Of a DNA stretch of 31,318 nucleotides, positions 21,368 to 30,408 are shown piece by piece. The notes under the pieces were generated by a model. That model ran no database searches, was not told the origin of the DNA, and saw nothing but the letters and a program-made list of their open reading frames with translations. Position 1 is the stretch's first letter, and each line of letters opens with the position of its first letter. Origin of the DNA: a virus; IMG/VR virus record IMGVR_UViG_3300046171_000042, positions 1 through 31,318 of that record; one strand, 5' to 3'. Position numbers and translations under genes: made by a program.

Positions 21368-21985
21368 TTAAATCTCCTTTGGAAATTCAGCTAATGGTCT
21401 TTCAATTACAGGGTTTTCTTCTGTTCCTGTATTTACATATTCATAAAGAGTTTTTAGTTCATCAACAGTAGTACAGTTATCTATTTGAGTTTCCATTTCA
21501 TTAGATTTAGTTCTAACATCTGCTCTAAAAGATAATATATTTGCTGGAACATCATAGTCAGCTACCTCAGTTGATTTAACTACATACCAATCAGTAGGTG
21601 CTAATAATCCTGATGCTTGTTGTTTAACTATTCTTTTCTTTTCAGTTTTTAAACCATAGTTAATTACTTGAACTCCATCTTCTATAATATTATTACCATC
21701 TTCATCTACTGCGTTTTCATCATTTAATCTTTTAGCAGTTGCAGTTCCCCAAGATTTAGTAACTTGACCATCTGCAAAATTATATTGTTCGTTAGTGTTA
21801 ATGTAATATGCTTCGTCTTTGTAATTAGTTGAATCAGTTATAACTTCATAAACACCTATCGCATTTAATTCTGACTCTGACCACAACTGAAATATTTTAG
21901 CTGGGTATCTTACATCTCCAATCACTACTGATTTAGGATAATTAATGTATTGTGTAATATTATTATCTTCTACTATTGCGTACAT
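21368..21985 (-). CDS. Tail fibre assembly/accessory protein
   Basis: A 205-residue protein between two fibre genes: MYAIVEDNNITQYINYPKSV, RYPAKIFQLWSESELNAIGV, YEV.....Y, and a helical C-terminal part LLAPTDWYVVKSTEVADYDV then FRADVRTKSNEMETQID. The order of a small N-terminal domain with P..F..WSE.EL...G and a helical DWY..R region is typical of fibre assembly chaperones and short fibre-associated proteins. Role from pattern and context. Confidence 0.65.
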   Translation of the reverse strand: MYAIVEDNNITQYINYPKSVVIGDVRYPAKIFQLWSESELNAIGVYEVITDSTNYKDEAYYINTNEQYNFADGQVTKSWGTATAKRLNDENAVDEDGNNIIEDGVQVINYGLKTEKKRIVKQQASGLLAPTDWYVVKSTEVADYDVPANILSFRADVRTKSNEMETQIDNCTTVDELKTLYEYVNTGTEENPVIERPLAEFPKEI

Positions 21986-21988
21986 ATT

Positions 21989-22879
21989 TTAACTTTCACT
22001 TAAATTTAATGTTCTACCTACTTCTTGCCATACAGCACCATTATATTTGAAAACTAAAATATCAGTTTTACCATCTGTTGAAGTAAATGTTGGTGCTGTG
22101 CTTCCAGCAAATTCAAATACAGTATTAAAAGCTATTGTGTGTGAACCATTGTAATTAATTTCAACACAAATAAAAGCACCCTCAACTGCATTAGTAGGTG
22201 CAGAGAATGTAGTGTTTTCTGATGTTAGATGATATGCGTTTGGTTTAGCTTGAGTATCCCAAGCAACAGCATTTGATGATGAAGTTAATGCTTGTTGTGG
22301 AATGTAAGCTAGATCGTTAAATTTAATTGTTCCTGTGCCATTTGTTGTAAATTGAATATGACCATTAGCACCATCTTCTAAAGTTATGTTTCCAGCATTA
22401 GTGCCATTGTTTGTATTAAGAATTAAATCTCCTGTACCTTGTGTTGTTAGAGTTGCGTTAGCATTGTTATCGCCAATTTGTACTGTATCAGCACTTAAAT
22501 TTACATCTCCTGTTCCATTAGGAATAATATCTATATCTGCATTTGATGTTGAAACAATATCGTTTCCATTAACATCTAAATTTCCACCAAGTTGAGGAGA
22601 AGTATCTCCTAATAAATCTGCACTAACTGTACTATCTAACCAATTAACTGTGTTTGCTGAATGGTCTAAAGTTGCAAGTGATATATCTCCAGCACCATCA
22701 TAGTATTTAAGAGTAGGAGTGGTTGCTGATGTAGTGTCTAGCCAAATAGTACCAGCTACAGCAGAACTTGGTCTTGAAGTTCCTGAATTAGATGAATTAA
22801 TAGCACCTAGAACATTGTTTAGATCAGTTCTAAAAGCTGGGAATGATTGGTTCGCTATATCGTAATCGTGTTGTGACAT
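21989..22879 (-). CDS. Tail fibre shaft protein with beta repeats
   Basis: A 296-residue protein. The N-terminal part MSQHDYDIANQSFPAFRTDL and SRPSSAVAGTIWLDTTSATT is typical of fibre proteins that attach to the tail tip. It is followed by Asn/Gly/Thr repeats (GNDIVSTSNADIDIIPNGTG, QTGTGD-like LILNTNNGTNAGNITLEDG) of beta-prism or triple beta-spiral type. The C-terminal NITF..AFNTVFEFAGSTAP region is a small beta domain. Located between the J-like hub and the lectin-like fibre genes. Confidence 0.75.
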   Translation of the reverse strand: MSQHDYDIANQSFPAFRTDLNNVLGAINSSNSGTSRPSSAVAGTIWLDTTSATTPTLKYYDGAGDISLATLDHSANTVNWLDSTVSADLLGDTSPQLGGNLDVNGNDIVSTSNADIDIIPNGTGDVNLSADTVQIGDNNANATLTTQGTGDLILNTNNGTNAGNITLEDGANGHIQFTTNGTGTIKFNDLAYIPQQALTSSSNAVAWDTQAKPNAYHLTSENTTFSAPTNAVEGAFICVEINYNGSHTIAFNTVFEFAGSTAPTFTSTDGKTDILVFKYNGAVWQEVGRTLNLSES

Positions 22880-22897
22880 AATTGTTTTATACTCCTT

Positions 22898-25771
22898 TTA
22901 AAAGCCTTTTGCAATAAAATCAAATGTTTTTGATATTGCTGTATTACTTGAATTTTTAAATGTTACATCAAATCCATTAATAGTTTTATTTTCTACAAGA
23001 AAGAAATCTCCTGTGGCCATTCCTTGTCCTGTAATTCCAATTGCATAATTAACAGTTTTATATGGATTTGTAAATGTTACAGTTTTAGTTCCAGCACCAG
23101 AAACTATATCGTTTCCACTAAATATTCTATCAGGCATATCAATCGTTACTGTTACTGCTGAAACTCTAGGTGTAGAAGCACCATCTCTTGAAATTAAAAC
23201 AACTCTAAATTTAAAGTATCTTGCTGTGTAATCTCCAATTACAAAGTTTTGGAAAGCTGTATAAGTTACATTATCATCACTTGTTGCAACTTCTATATGA
23301 GCATTTGCATTAGCTGGTGTATCTCCATCAAAGTTAGAAGAAGCAGAATCAAAATTACCTGATCTGTTATCAAATAAGTCGTCTGGGTTATCTGATGTTT
23401 GCGTTAATGATGCTGTAATTCTAGCTGTGTGTTTAGCACCTATATCAATTACATCTGCGAATAGATAATTACCACTTGCAAAGAAGTCAGCATTAGCAAC
23501 ACCAGAATCAAAAAATCTAGTTGTTTCAGAATCAAAGTTCCCTGACGCACTATCAAATAATTCAGAAGAATCTAATTCAATAGCATCATCTGTGATTACA
23601 GTATTAGTTAAAGTTCCATCAAAATCTGGGTGTTCTGATTGTGTTGAAATAGTATTAAAATTAGCAACTCCTGTTACATTAGAAATAATTGCTGTAGCAT
23701 TTGAACTAAAGTTTCCTAGCTTATCAACAGCTTTTAAAAGATAAGTTCCAGCCCTAGCTGGTACAGATATTGAAGTTGCTGGTCTTGATACTTTTTCTAC
23801 TAATGCTACTGAGTTTTGCCAATCAGCAGTTCCATCAGTTTCTTCACTAAATCTTAAATTATAATATGCTAAATCAAGATCTGGTATTTGTGTCCATGAT
23901 AAGTGAGCCTCTTGACCTACAATATTACAAGCAAAATCTTCTACATCACTAGGTGGTTCAATAGCACCAACGATTGTTCTTTGTGCAGATACATAAGTTG
24001 ACGAAACACCTAAACTATTTACAGCTTTAACTCTTACATCATAAGTAGATTGGTCAATTACATTTAAAACTCTGTGGTTTAATCCTGAGCCTTGTGCATA
24101 AATAATAAAATCTGAATCTGTACTTTTTTTGTACTCTACTTGGTAATAATCAATAAAGCTATCGGGAGAAGCACCTATTGATACATCTAAAGCTACAATT
24201 ACAGTTCCATCATTATATTCAATTAATGTATCATCTAAACTAACACTTGCTGGTGGCTGGATTGTAAATGGATTAGGTAAATTAGTTGATGGTGTTGCTG
24301 TCGCTTGTGTTTTTGTAGCCCAAGTATAATGACTATCTTGGTGTTCAACTAAAGATAAACCAACAGTAAAATCTTCATTAAAAGTTATTCCAAGAACTCT
24401 AAAAGGTTTAGCAGAGAATCCTAAAGAAGAATGTGTAATATTAACTATATCTCCTATGGCTAAATCATAAGCATCTAAACTAACTGTAATTCCTAAAGAT
24501 AATGCTTCTCTACTTCTTCTAAGTATTACTTCTGCCATTTCTTCTGCTTGATATTGGCTTGTAATTGTACTGAATGAAAATCTACCCTCTAATAAGAATC
24601 CACCATCAGCAGTTTTCATTGTTGCGTGTTGATCTGCACTTGGTAATCCTGAATCGTCAATAGGTGGCCATTGAATTTCATTAACTTGATAATTTCTATC
24701 TGGGTCAACAAAGCCAACTATAACTCTATTATATTTTTCGTTTTTATCAGGAGTTGTTAAACTATATCCACCTATAATATCATCTTCTGTTAATGTGATA
24801 CTTGCTGTTCCTGTTGTTTCAATAACTAAACTATATTTACCAGCACTATATGGAAGATAGCCTCTGCAACCTTTTATAATTTCTCTAACATTAGTTAAGA
24901 TATTTTTTGAGGTATCTAATGCAGTATTTGTGTCAAAAATATTTATATCACTACCACCTGAATATGGGGTTACTTGTGTTGTACAAACAACTGAGGCATC
25001 ATAAAAACTTTGTAAATCTATTTCGCTTGTTGTTAAACCTTTTCCATATCTAGTATTAGTTAAGTAATCTAATAAACACCATGCTGGATTTGTTGAATAT
25101 GCTGGAGTTTGAGCAACTAAACTTGAATTATAAGATACAACTTTTTTACCTTGTATCTTTGCTTGTATTTTTGGAAGTCCAGCAAATGCGTCTGAGTTCC
25201 ATTTTAATCTAATTGCTAAATAACAAAGACCAGATAATTTATGATTACTTCCCCATGATGATAATGTAGATAATAAAGATGATGCTGATTGACCATCAGT
25301 TCCATAATGAGGCTCTACTCTAATTAAACTTTCACTATCTTTATAAAAATTAGCATCTCCACTATCAACTTCAACTGCTGTACCATCTGAAAAACTAGAT
25401 GCAAATGTTACAACTTTATCATCTACTCTTATTTCTTCTATATCGTTAATCTCTCCCTCTGCCATAACGATAGCCATGTATAAGTAAGTATTATCTGTAC
25501 CAGAAGTTTCCATAAATACTCTAGTTCCCCCTGTAAGTCTTTCTCCATAAATTACAGGAATATTTGCGTCATTAGATTGTTTATTAACTAATAATCCTCT
25601 TTCAAAATCATCAAATTGATTAGTTCCAAAATCTTCCATTTCAGGAACTTTTGGTCTTAATATCCAAGATAAAAATAGACTAATACCTAAAGCAACAAAA
25701 GGATTAATTGGTATTTTTAAAATTTTAACTACAGGAGAGAAAACTTTTCCTACAACATCTTTCCAACCCAT
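22898..25771 (-). CDS. J-like tail tip attachment (host specificity) protein
   Basis: A 957-residue protein, the largest intact gene. A hydrophobic segment (NPFVALGISLFLSWIL, 23-38) is followed by NANIPVIYGERLTGGTRVF-like sequence (IPVIYGERLTGG), a J-type baseplate region (GKGLTTSEIDLQSFYDASVV, YNRVIVGFVDPDRNYQVNEI, ISLGITVSLDAYDLAIGDI), and fibronectin type III-like domains about 510-700 (YYQVEYKKS, YDVRVKAVNSLGVSSTY, YNLRFSEE). A repeat region carries LFDSASGNFDSETTRFFDSG and LFDNRSGNFDSASSNFDGD. A C-terminal beta domain ends the protein. Forms the tail tip that contacts the receptor. Confidence 0.85.
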   Translation of the reverse strand: MGWKDVVGKVFSPVVKILKIPINPFVALGISLFLSWILRPKVPEMEDFGTNQFDDFERGLLVNKQSNDANIPVIYGERLTGGTRVFMETSGTDNTYLYMAIVMAEGEINDIEEIRVDDKVVTFASSFSDGTAVEVDSGDANFYKDSESLIRVEPHYGTDGQSASSLLSTLSSWGSNHKLSGLCYLAIRLKWNSDAFAGLPKIQAKIQGKKVVSYNSSLVAQTPAYSTNPAWCLLDYLTNTRYGKGLTTSEIDLQSFYDASVVCTTQVTPYSGGSDINIFDTNTALDTSKNILTNVREIIKGCRGYLPYSAGKYSLVIETTGTASITLTEDDIIGGYSLTTPDKNEKYNRVIVGFVDPDRNYQVNEIQWPPIDDSGLPSADQHATMKTADGGFLLEGRFSFSTITSQYQAEEMAEVILRRSREALSLGITVSLDAYDLAIGDIVNITHSSLGFSAKPFRVLGITFNEDFTVGLSLVEHQDSHYTWATKTQATATPSTNLPNPFTIQPPASVSLDDTLIEYNDGTVIVALDVSIGASPDSFIDYYQVEYKKSTDSDFIIYAQGSGLNHRVLNVIDQSTYDVRVKAVNSLGVSSTYVSAQRTIVGAIEPPSDVEDFACNIVGQEAHLSWTQIPDLDLAYYNLRFSEETDGTADWQNSVALVEKVSRPATSISVPARAGTYLLKAVDKLGNFSSNATAIISNVTGVANFNTISTQSEHPDFDGTLTNTVITDDAIELDSSELFDSASGNFDSETTRFFDSGVANADFFASGNYLFADVIDIGAKHTARITASLTQTSDNPDDLFDNRSGNFDSASSNFDGDTPANANAHIEVATSDDNVTYTAFQNFVIGDYTARYFKFRVVLISRDGASTPRVSAVTVTIDMPDRIFSGNDIVSGAGTKTVTFTNPYKTVNYAIGITGQGMATGDFFLVENKTINGFDVTFKNSSNTAISKTFDFIAKGF

Positions 25772-26337
25772 TATGCTTTACCCCACTTAATATCTAATAC
25801 AGTTTGAGAACTAAAATCCATTCCAACATCTGTACTAAAAAATCTTTGTTGTGATACATTATTTGTTTTTCGACCATTTTTTTTTTCAAAATCTGCCCAA
25901 TGAGATACAACAGATAAATTAACTATACTATCTTTTTCTGATTCTTGTATTCCAAAGCTTTCTATATGACCTTTATATAAAAGAAATGGGTCAGCTATTA
26001 ATGTGTTAGAATTATTTAAAAAACCTCTATAAATATCTACTGTGTCATTAGTTACATTTTCATTTAAAACTAAAGATATAAATGTTTGGTCTGCACCAGA
26101 TAATGATAAACTTAAACTAGCCTTAGTTAAATCTGTTTGTTCAGTATGATTAGATATACCTAACACAAAATCACTAGCTGAATAAGTAACTGATGAACCT
26201 GAAACTGATGATGTTAGATCAAATGAGCAATCTGTTATATTAACAGGAGTAGCAAAGCCAATAGTTATAAGATGAACAGGGCGAATATCATTTGTCGCTA
26301 GTTTGTTTTTTATCGCTGTTGTTAGGCTTCTCGTCAT
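25771..26337 (-). CDS. Tail tip hub assembly protein (DUF2163-like)
   Basis: A 188-residue protein preceding the J-like gene: TRPVHLITIGFATP-like start (DIRPVHLITIGFATPVNITD), ADFVLGISNHTEQTDLTKAS, LSLSGADQTFISLVL, and the end GRKTNNVSQQRFFSTDVGMD then SQTVLDIKWGK. The pattern N..SQ...F..D.G.......D..I.WG is shared by tail proteins preceding J in many phages. The DUF2163-like assignment is a comparison from memory. Its stop overlaps the J start (TAATG). Confidence 0.7.
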   Translation of the reverse strand: MTRSLTTAIKNKLATNDIRPVHLITIGFATPVNITDCSFDLTSSVSGSSVTYSASDFVLGISNHTEQTDLTKASLSLSLSGADQTFISLVLNENVTNDTVDIYRGFLNNSNTLIADPFLLYKGHIESFGIQESEKDSIVNLSVVSHWADFEKKNGRKTNNVSQQRFFSTDVGMDFSSQTVLDIKWGKA

Positions 26338-26518
26338 ATAGTTCGTAGTTAGTTTGAGTTACACTTTCTGTACCTTTTAACATAGTATATTCAAATTTGC
26401 TATTAGGTTTCTTGTATTCTTTAAGATCGTTAATAGTAGCATCTATTTCATCTTCATTGACAATAGCTTCAGCAATAAAATCGGCAGTTATCTTATGGGT
26501 TATTTTATATTTTTTCAT
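26288..26518 (-). CDS. Hypothetical 76-residue tail-region protein
   Basis: MKKYKITHKITADFIAEAIV, NEDEIDATINDLKEYKKPNS, and a polar, basic tail. It resembles a small alpha/beta domain. It begins four bases after the stop of the preceding tail protein and overlaps the next gene by 50 bases. No family recognised; could be an assembly factor. Confidence 0.55.
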   Translation of the reverse strand: MKKYKITHKITADFIAEAIVNEDEIDATINDLKEYKKPNSKFEYTMLKGTESVTQTNYELYDEKPNNSDKKQTSDK

Positions 26519-26521
26519 TTA

Positions 26522-27135
26522 TTAGAGTGCTTCTTCTACATCAAATTCAAATTGATATAAAGCATTACCATCTTTATCTGCACCAGCTACACCAAACTCT
26601 TGAACATCATTTGTTAAGTGAACTGTAAATGGAACATTATCAAAAGTTATATTTGATGAAGAAACTGCTGTAGTTAAAGGTGGCTCAATAGTTAGAGTTC
26701 CTGTTGAAATATCTGAACATCTGCTACAATCATATATACTTTATCATGACTAGCAAATTTTATAAAATCTCCTGACTTAAATGCGTGTGGATTATCATTG
26801 TGGTGTCCGTCCATAGCAATCGTTGTATCTCCTACTGCGTGAACACCATTAACTCTTACTGTATTTGTTTCATTACCTCTAGCATCTTCTACTTCTGGTG
26901 GGATTATAGTAAAGTTTTCTTTGCCTGATCTTTGTTTAACTATAAAGGCCATTAACTCTCCATAAACATCTGATCTAGTTGCTGTAACAATACGAACAGT
27001 AAAAGCCCATCTTTGATTGTCTATTTGTCTAGCAAGTTTCTTACCAGATACAGTTTTTGAGATAATAGTATTTTGAATAGACTTTATTCCTAAAGATTCA
27101 AACTTAGCAGTAGATATTGGAAAAGCACCTGACAT
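26522..27135 (-). CDS. Tail protein after tape measure, with one frameshift
   Basis: Starts MSGAFPISTAKFESLGIKSI in a TAATG overlap with the tape measure. It has SKTVSGKKLARQIDNQRWAF, ELMAFIVKQRSGKENFTIIP and NPHAFKSGDFIKFA. The uninterrupted frame stops at 26692, but the sequence continues convincingly in another frame (SDISTGTLTIEPPLTTAVSS, FTVHLTNDVQEFGV, YQFEFDVEEAL) to 26522. A base missing at 26714-26724 (probably from GATTGT, giving ADCSD) restores a 204-residue protein; the span 614 is 3n+2. Its position is that of a distal tail protein. Confidence 0.7.
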
Positions 27136-29099
27136 TAGATTAAGTTTTTACTCCCTCTTTCATTAACTGCATTATTAATTAATTGTGTAATAGTTCCTCT
27201 TGATCTTACAAGTAATTCTTCAAAGCCAGAAGCATCTACTGTATTGATATTAAAATTAACTGTTGTAGCACCACCCCCTGTGCCTCTTGCTGATTGTGTA
27301 ATTTGTCCTGTTGAGTTCGGTACAAACATTTCTGGCCCATTTTCTCCAACTACAATTGGTTGTCCTTTTGATACTGCACCACCTTTAGCCATACCAAAGG
27401 CTTTACTAAAAGAACCAAAAAATGAAGCACCTTGTAAAGCTATTTGTTTTCTTTTCTCATTTGTAATCATTTTTTCTATAGCTAATTCTACACCTTTTCT
27501 TGCAACAACTTCAATTAATGAACTTATTATATTTGCTAAAACATTTTGTGCCATACTTCTTAATGTATCTGATAATTTTTCTCCAAAAACAAATGCTCTT
27601 GCAAGACCCTCTGACATTTTTGTAATACCACTATTAATACCCTCTTTAATAGTAGTTGATACATTTGTAAATTTCTTTTCAAGATTTTTTAAAGCAGTTT
27701 CATTCATTTCTTGGAATGTTTCTTCTGTTTTTTTACTTGCATTAGCCATTTCAAACATATGATGATTAGACATAGATGTAAATTTAACTATTTCTTTTTG
27801 TTCTTCTTTTATTTTTTGAACATTATTTGCCATTTCAAACATATGATGATTTGATTCTGATAAAACACCATTTTTAATTTTTTCAAATTTAATAAAATCC
27901 TCAAGTTCTGATTTTTGTTTTCTTAAAGTTTTTAATTGATCTTCACTTAATTTATTATAATTTTCTACAATTATTGTTCCTTTATTTCTTACATCTATAA
28001 ATTCTAATTCTTTTTTTAACCCATCTTCTAATTGTTTATTAATTTCTGCTAATCTTATTTTTGCTTCTTCAATATTGGCAACATCAATTAAACCACTTCC
28101 AATTCTTTCTTTTTTTAATAAATCACTAACTTTATCAATTACAAAACTTATTCCAGCTAATCCTACTGCACCTTTTTTACCCAATAAAAATGCTCCAATT
28201 ATCCCAACTTCCCTTGCAAATTCTGGCATAGCCATAAATCCATCAAAAATACTTTTTAAACCTGAACCTATTTTATTTATTGTAGGAATTAAATCTTTAC
28301 CTACTTGAACTACTCTTACCATTCCTTGTGCTAGGTTTTTGCCAACTGATGTTGCAATTCTATCTATATCTTTTGCATTATCTTCCAAAAATTTATCTAA
28401 ATCTCCAAATTGTTTTTTTAGTTCTTCAAAAAATCCAGCTTCTAATAATACCTTTTTAAAATTAAATACTTTATCTCCTATCATTGATAAAGTACCCTCA
28501 AATGTTTGTGCTAATTCATCTGTTGCTTTACCAAATCTTCCACCCTTACCAAATACTTTTTCAAAGGCTTGTACTGTTTCTTCAATAGATACAGTTGCAC
28601 CAGCTTTAAACCCAAGCATATTTCTAACACCTTTTTCTCTAAATATATCTGCTGAACCTATACCAGCACTAAATGATCTTTGTATTTGTTCTCCAGCAGT
28701 TCTAAAATCTAATCCTGTAACTGATGCAACATTCCCTGTTATCTCTAACATTTTTTGTAAGTCATCAGCATTGTCTGTAACTGTTGCAAGAATACCAGCA
28801 CCAGCCTGTATTTCCTCAAGTGAAAAAGGAACTTTAGATGCAAATTTCGACATATTGTCAAATGCCTTTTGCACCCTCGTTTGTATCTTTAAGTAAGAAC
28901 TTTAATCTAGTTCTTAAATTCTCTAATTGCTTTCCTGTATTAACTAAATTTCTAACAACAAGCCCAGCACCTAAACCTAAAAAGCATTTCTTAAATTAAA
29001 TACAGAATTTTTTAATCTTCCTAAAGATTTTTGGACACCATTTAAAGCCTGTTTAGACTTATCTCGTGCTACAATATCTATATTGAGTTTTTGTGTCAT
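27135..29099 (-). CDS. Tail tape measure protein, broken by two compensating indels
   Basis: Sets tail length and leaves the tail at infection. The start at 29099 (MTQKLNIDIVARDKSKQALN) is coupled to the chaperone stop. One base is missing from a run of five T (28979-28983) and one G is extra at 28864-28868; corrected, the protein has 654 residues. Known features: N-terminal helical region with FASKVPFSLEEIQAGAGILA, hydrophobic middle (VGIIGAFLLGKKGAVGLAGI), long coiled coil, then the tape measure end motif VVGENGPEMFVPN. The stretch NHHMFEMAN occurs twice. The span 1965 is a multiple of three, as expected for one gain and one loss. Confidence 0.85.
27745..27851. repeat. Pair of 23-base direct repeats in tape measure gene
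   Basis: The same 23 bases stand at 27745-27767 and 27829-27851, 84 bases (28 codons) apart, and encode NHHMFEMAN twice. The spacing is in frame, so gain or loss of a unit would change tail length by 28 residues of helix. Confidence 0.75.
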
Positions 29100-29628
29100 T
29101 ATTTAAACTTCCTTGCTTCTGCTAGTGATTGATTTGTTTTATACTGTTCTTGCTCTTTTTTCAAGTAAGCTAACCAAAGATTATAATGGCTAACAGGCAT
29201 ATCAAGAACTTGTTGGATTGTGATGTGTAATCTATCTGCTAATATTAAAAGCGACCTAACATCAGGGTCGCTATCTACTTTTTTTCAGCGTCCTCGTAAT
29301 GAGTATCTAAAAGGATTTTATTGGCAACATCAGATATAATATTTGAATCTGCTTTTTTTCTAAGTGCAAATTTATCTTCTGGGCTAAAGGCTTTAATCAT
29401 TTCGCCTTTATCATTCTTAACTAATAACTTCATTATAAGCAAATCAACAAGAACAGTTAAGTCTTGAAAATTACTAGACTTCTTAAAGATAATGTTTTTT
29501 TCTTCAAGGGTTAATGGCTCTGAATAGAATACACTAGCGTTACCATGCTCGTCTTTCCACTCCTCAACTTCAATAGTGATAGTTTTAAGAGTTTCAAAAT
29601 GAGATTTAACTCTATCAATAACTGACAT
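29099..29628 (-). CDS. Tail assembly chaperone long form (GT-type, by -1 frameshift)
   Basis: The frame starting at 29628 reads 117 codons to AAA-AAG before TAG. A -1 slip on A AAA AAG continues as VDSDPDVRSLLILADRLHIT, QQVLDMPVSHYNLWLAYLKK and QSLAEARKFK to a stop at 29101-29099, a 176-residue fusion. No ribosome binding site or ATG suits the second part on its own. Location directly before tape measure is where lambda-type G/GT chaperones lie. The long form binds the tape measure and recruits tail tube protein. Confidence 0.85.
29250..29284 (-). promoter_or_regulatory. Programmed -1 ribosomal frameshift signal
   Basis: Slippery heptamer A AAA AAG at 29284-29278, in frame as GAA AAA AAG, with the zero-frame stop TAG next. 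After a spacer of 5-6 bases comes a hairpin, AGCGACC (29272-29266) with GGTCGCT (29256-29250), seven pairs and a nine-base loop. Heptamer, spacer and stem have the canonical arrangement. The stem followed by TTTT might also act as a weak terminator. Confidence 0.85.
29275..29628 (-). CDS. Tail assembly chaperone short form (G-type)
   Basis: The 117-residue zero-frame product: MSVIDRVKSHFETLKTITIE, EWKDEHGNASVFYSEPLTLE, ALRKKADSNIISDVANKILL. Its small beta part, then helical part with a ..LEE...I...S, is typical of tail assembly chaperones that bind the tape measure. The TAG stop lies just beyond the slippery site, so most ribosomes would make this form and a minority the 176-residue fusion. 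Confidence 0.85.
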   Translation of the reverse strand: MSVIDRVKSHFETLKTITIEVEEWKDEHGNASVFYSEPLTLEEKNIIFKKSSNFQDLTVLVDLLIMKLLVKNDKGEMIKAFSPEDKFALRKKADSNIISDVANKILLDTHYEDAEKK

Positions 29629-29637
29629 AAATTAGGA

Positions 29638-30024
29638 TTATACAGTACCTATAGTTAAAGCACCTGTTCCTTGAAAAGTAACAGTTCTTGAAACGATTGC
29701 GTCCATTGAGTTATTAACTGACATTCCTGTAACAATTCCTGTACCAGCAAAACTTCTGTCGCCACTTGCATTACCCTCAGGTAATAAAATAAAAGCGATT
29801 GAAGAACCAGCAGTTAAACTTGTTTGTGGGCTATCTGTTTCGTCAAAGTGCATTTCTAATGTTCCAGAGAATGAAGTTCGACCAGCAACAAATGATTTAG
29901 TAGCATCTGTTAAAGCTGTATCTTCTACAACATCTCCTGTAGTTTCAAGTGTGAATGATGTTAGTTCCCCAACAGCAGTTCCACCAGCAGTAACTACGCC
30001 TTCTTTTCCGTGATGTGTTGCCAT
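29638..30024 (-). CDS. Major tail tube protein
   Basis: A 128-residue, beta-rich protein: MATHHGKEGVVTAGGTAVGE, LTSFTLETTGDVVEDTALTD, FSGTLEMHFDETDSPQTSL, RSFAGTGIVTGMSVNNSMDA and RTVTFQGTGALTIG. The pattern of a tube fold with a TSFTLE...D..EDT.L and a final V.R..TF.G.G is typical of lambda V/HK97-like tail tube subunits that stack as hexamers. It lies between tail terminator genes and the chaperones, as expected. Confidence 0.85.
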   Translation of the reverse strand: MATHHGKEGVVTAGGTAVGELTSFTLETTGDVVEDTALTDATKSFVAGRTSFSGTLEMHFDETDSPQTSLTAGSSIAFILLPEGNASGDRSFAGTGIVTGMSVNNSMDAIVSRTVTFQGTGALTIGTV

Positions 30025-30158
30025 TTTTTGTCCTTGTTTGATTTAGTTTGTTTGTTTTCTTTTTCTTGCTTATAGCCTAAACTTAAAAAATGTTCAAGAT
30101 TAGATTCATTAATAACTATCTCTGAATTACCTTTATATAATTTAATATCTTTAGCCAT
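29994..30158 (-). CDS. 54-residue protein overlapping tail tube gene
   Basis: MAKDIKLYKGNSEIVINESN, then LEHFLSLGYKQEKENKQTKS. KxL....EI.I.ES.L..FL..GY is a short domain pattern seen in small phage tail-region proteins (an LEHFL-type motif), with a lysine-rich end. AAAGGA precedes the ATG. It ends 30 bases inside the tail tube gene in another frame. The C-terminal part beyond the tube ATG may be unimportant. Confidence 0.6.
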   Translation of the reverse strand: MAKDIKLYKGNSEIVINESNLEHFLSLGYKQEKENKQTKSNKDKKWQHITEKKA

Positions 30159-30166
30159 AAGTCCTT

Positions 30167-30400
30167 TTACAGTTTATCGTCTTCTTCGTCAATATCTTCT
30201 TCATCTTCTTCAAAATCTTCTTCAAAGTCATCTGATACATCTTCTTCTTCCCAAGTACCATCTTCATCTTCTAAAGAGTTTTCTCTAATTTCTTCTACTA
30301 AGTCTTTTACTTCCTCGCAAAGCATAGACTCTTTATCGTGTAACTTTTCTATCTGATCTATTTTCTTAGATATTTTATCTAATAGTTTTTCGTTTTTCAT
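30167..30400 (-). CDS. Strongly acidic small protein
   Basis: A 77-residue protein: a coiled-coil N-terminal half (KLLDKISKKIDQIEKLHDKE) and a C-terminal half almost wholly Asp/Glu (SDDFEEDFEEDEEDIDEEDD). GGATAAATT precedes the ATG. Acidic tails of this kind may mimic DNA or act as assembly chaperones for basic tail proteins. This is inference; no family recognised. Confidence 0.65.
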   Translation of the reverse strand: MKNEKLLDKISKKIDQIEKLHDKESMLCEEVKDLVEEIRENSLEDEDGTWEEEDVSDDFEEDFEEDEEDIDEEDDKL

Positions 30401-30408
30401 AATTTATC

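Noticed and set aside
27244-28896. Long open frames on the plus strand opposite the tape measure gene (27244-27762, 28339-28896)
   Set aside because: They mirror a strongly coding minus-strand gene, have no ribosome binding sites, and their proteins are low-complexity proline/serine-rich strings typical of antisense shadows.
29250-29272. Chaperone hairpin as an intrinsic terminator before the tape measure gene
   Set aside because: It lies inside the -1 coding extension at the exact distance needed for frameshift stimulation, and only four T follow; stopping here would remove expression of essential tail genes.
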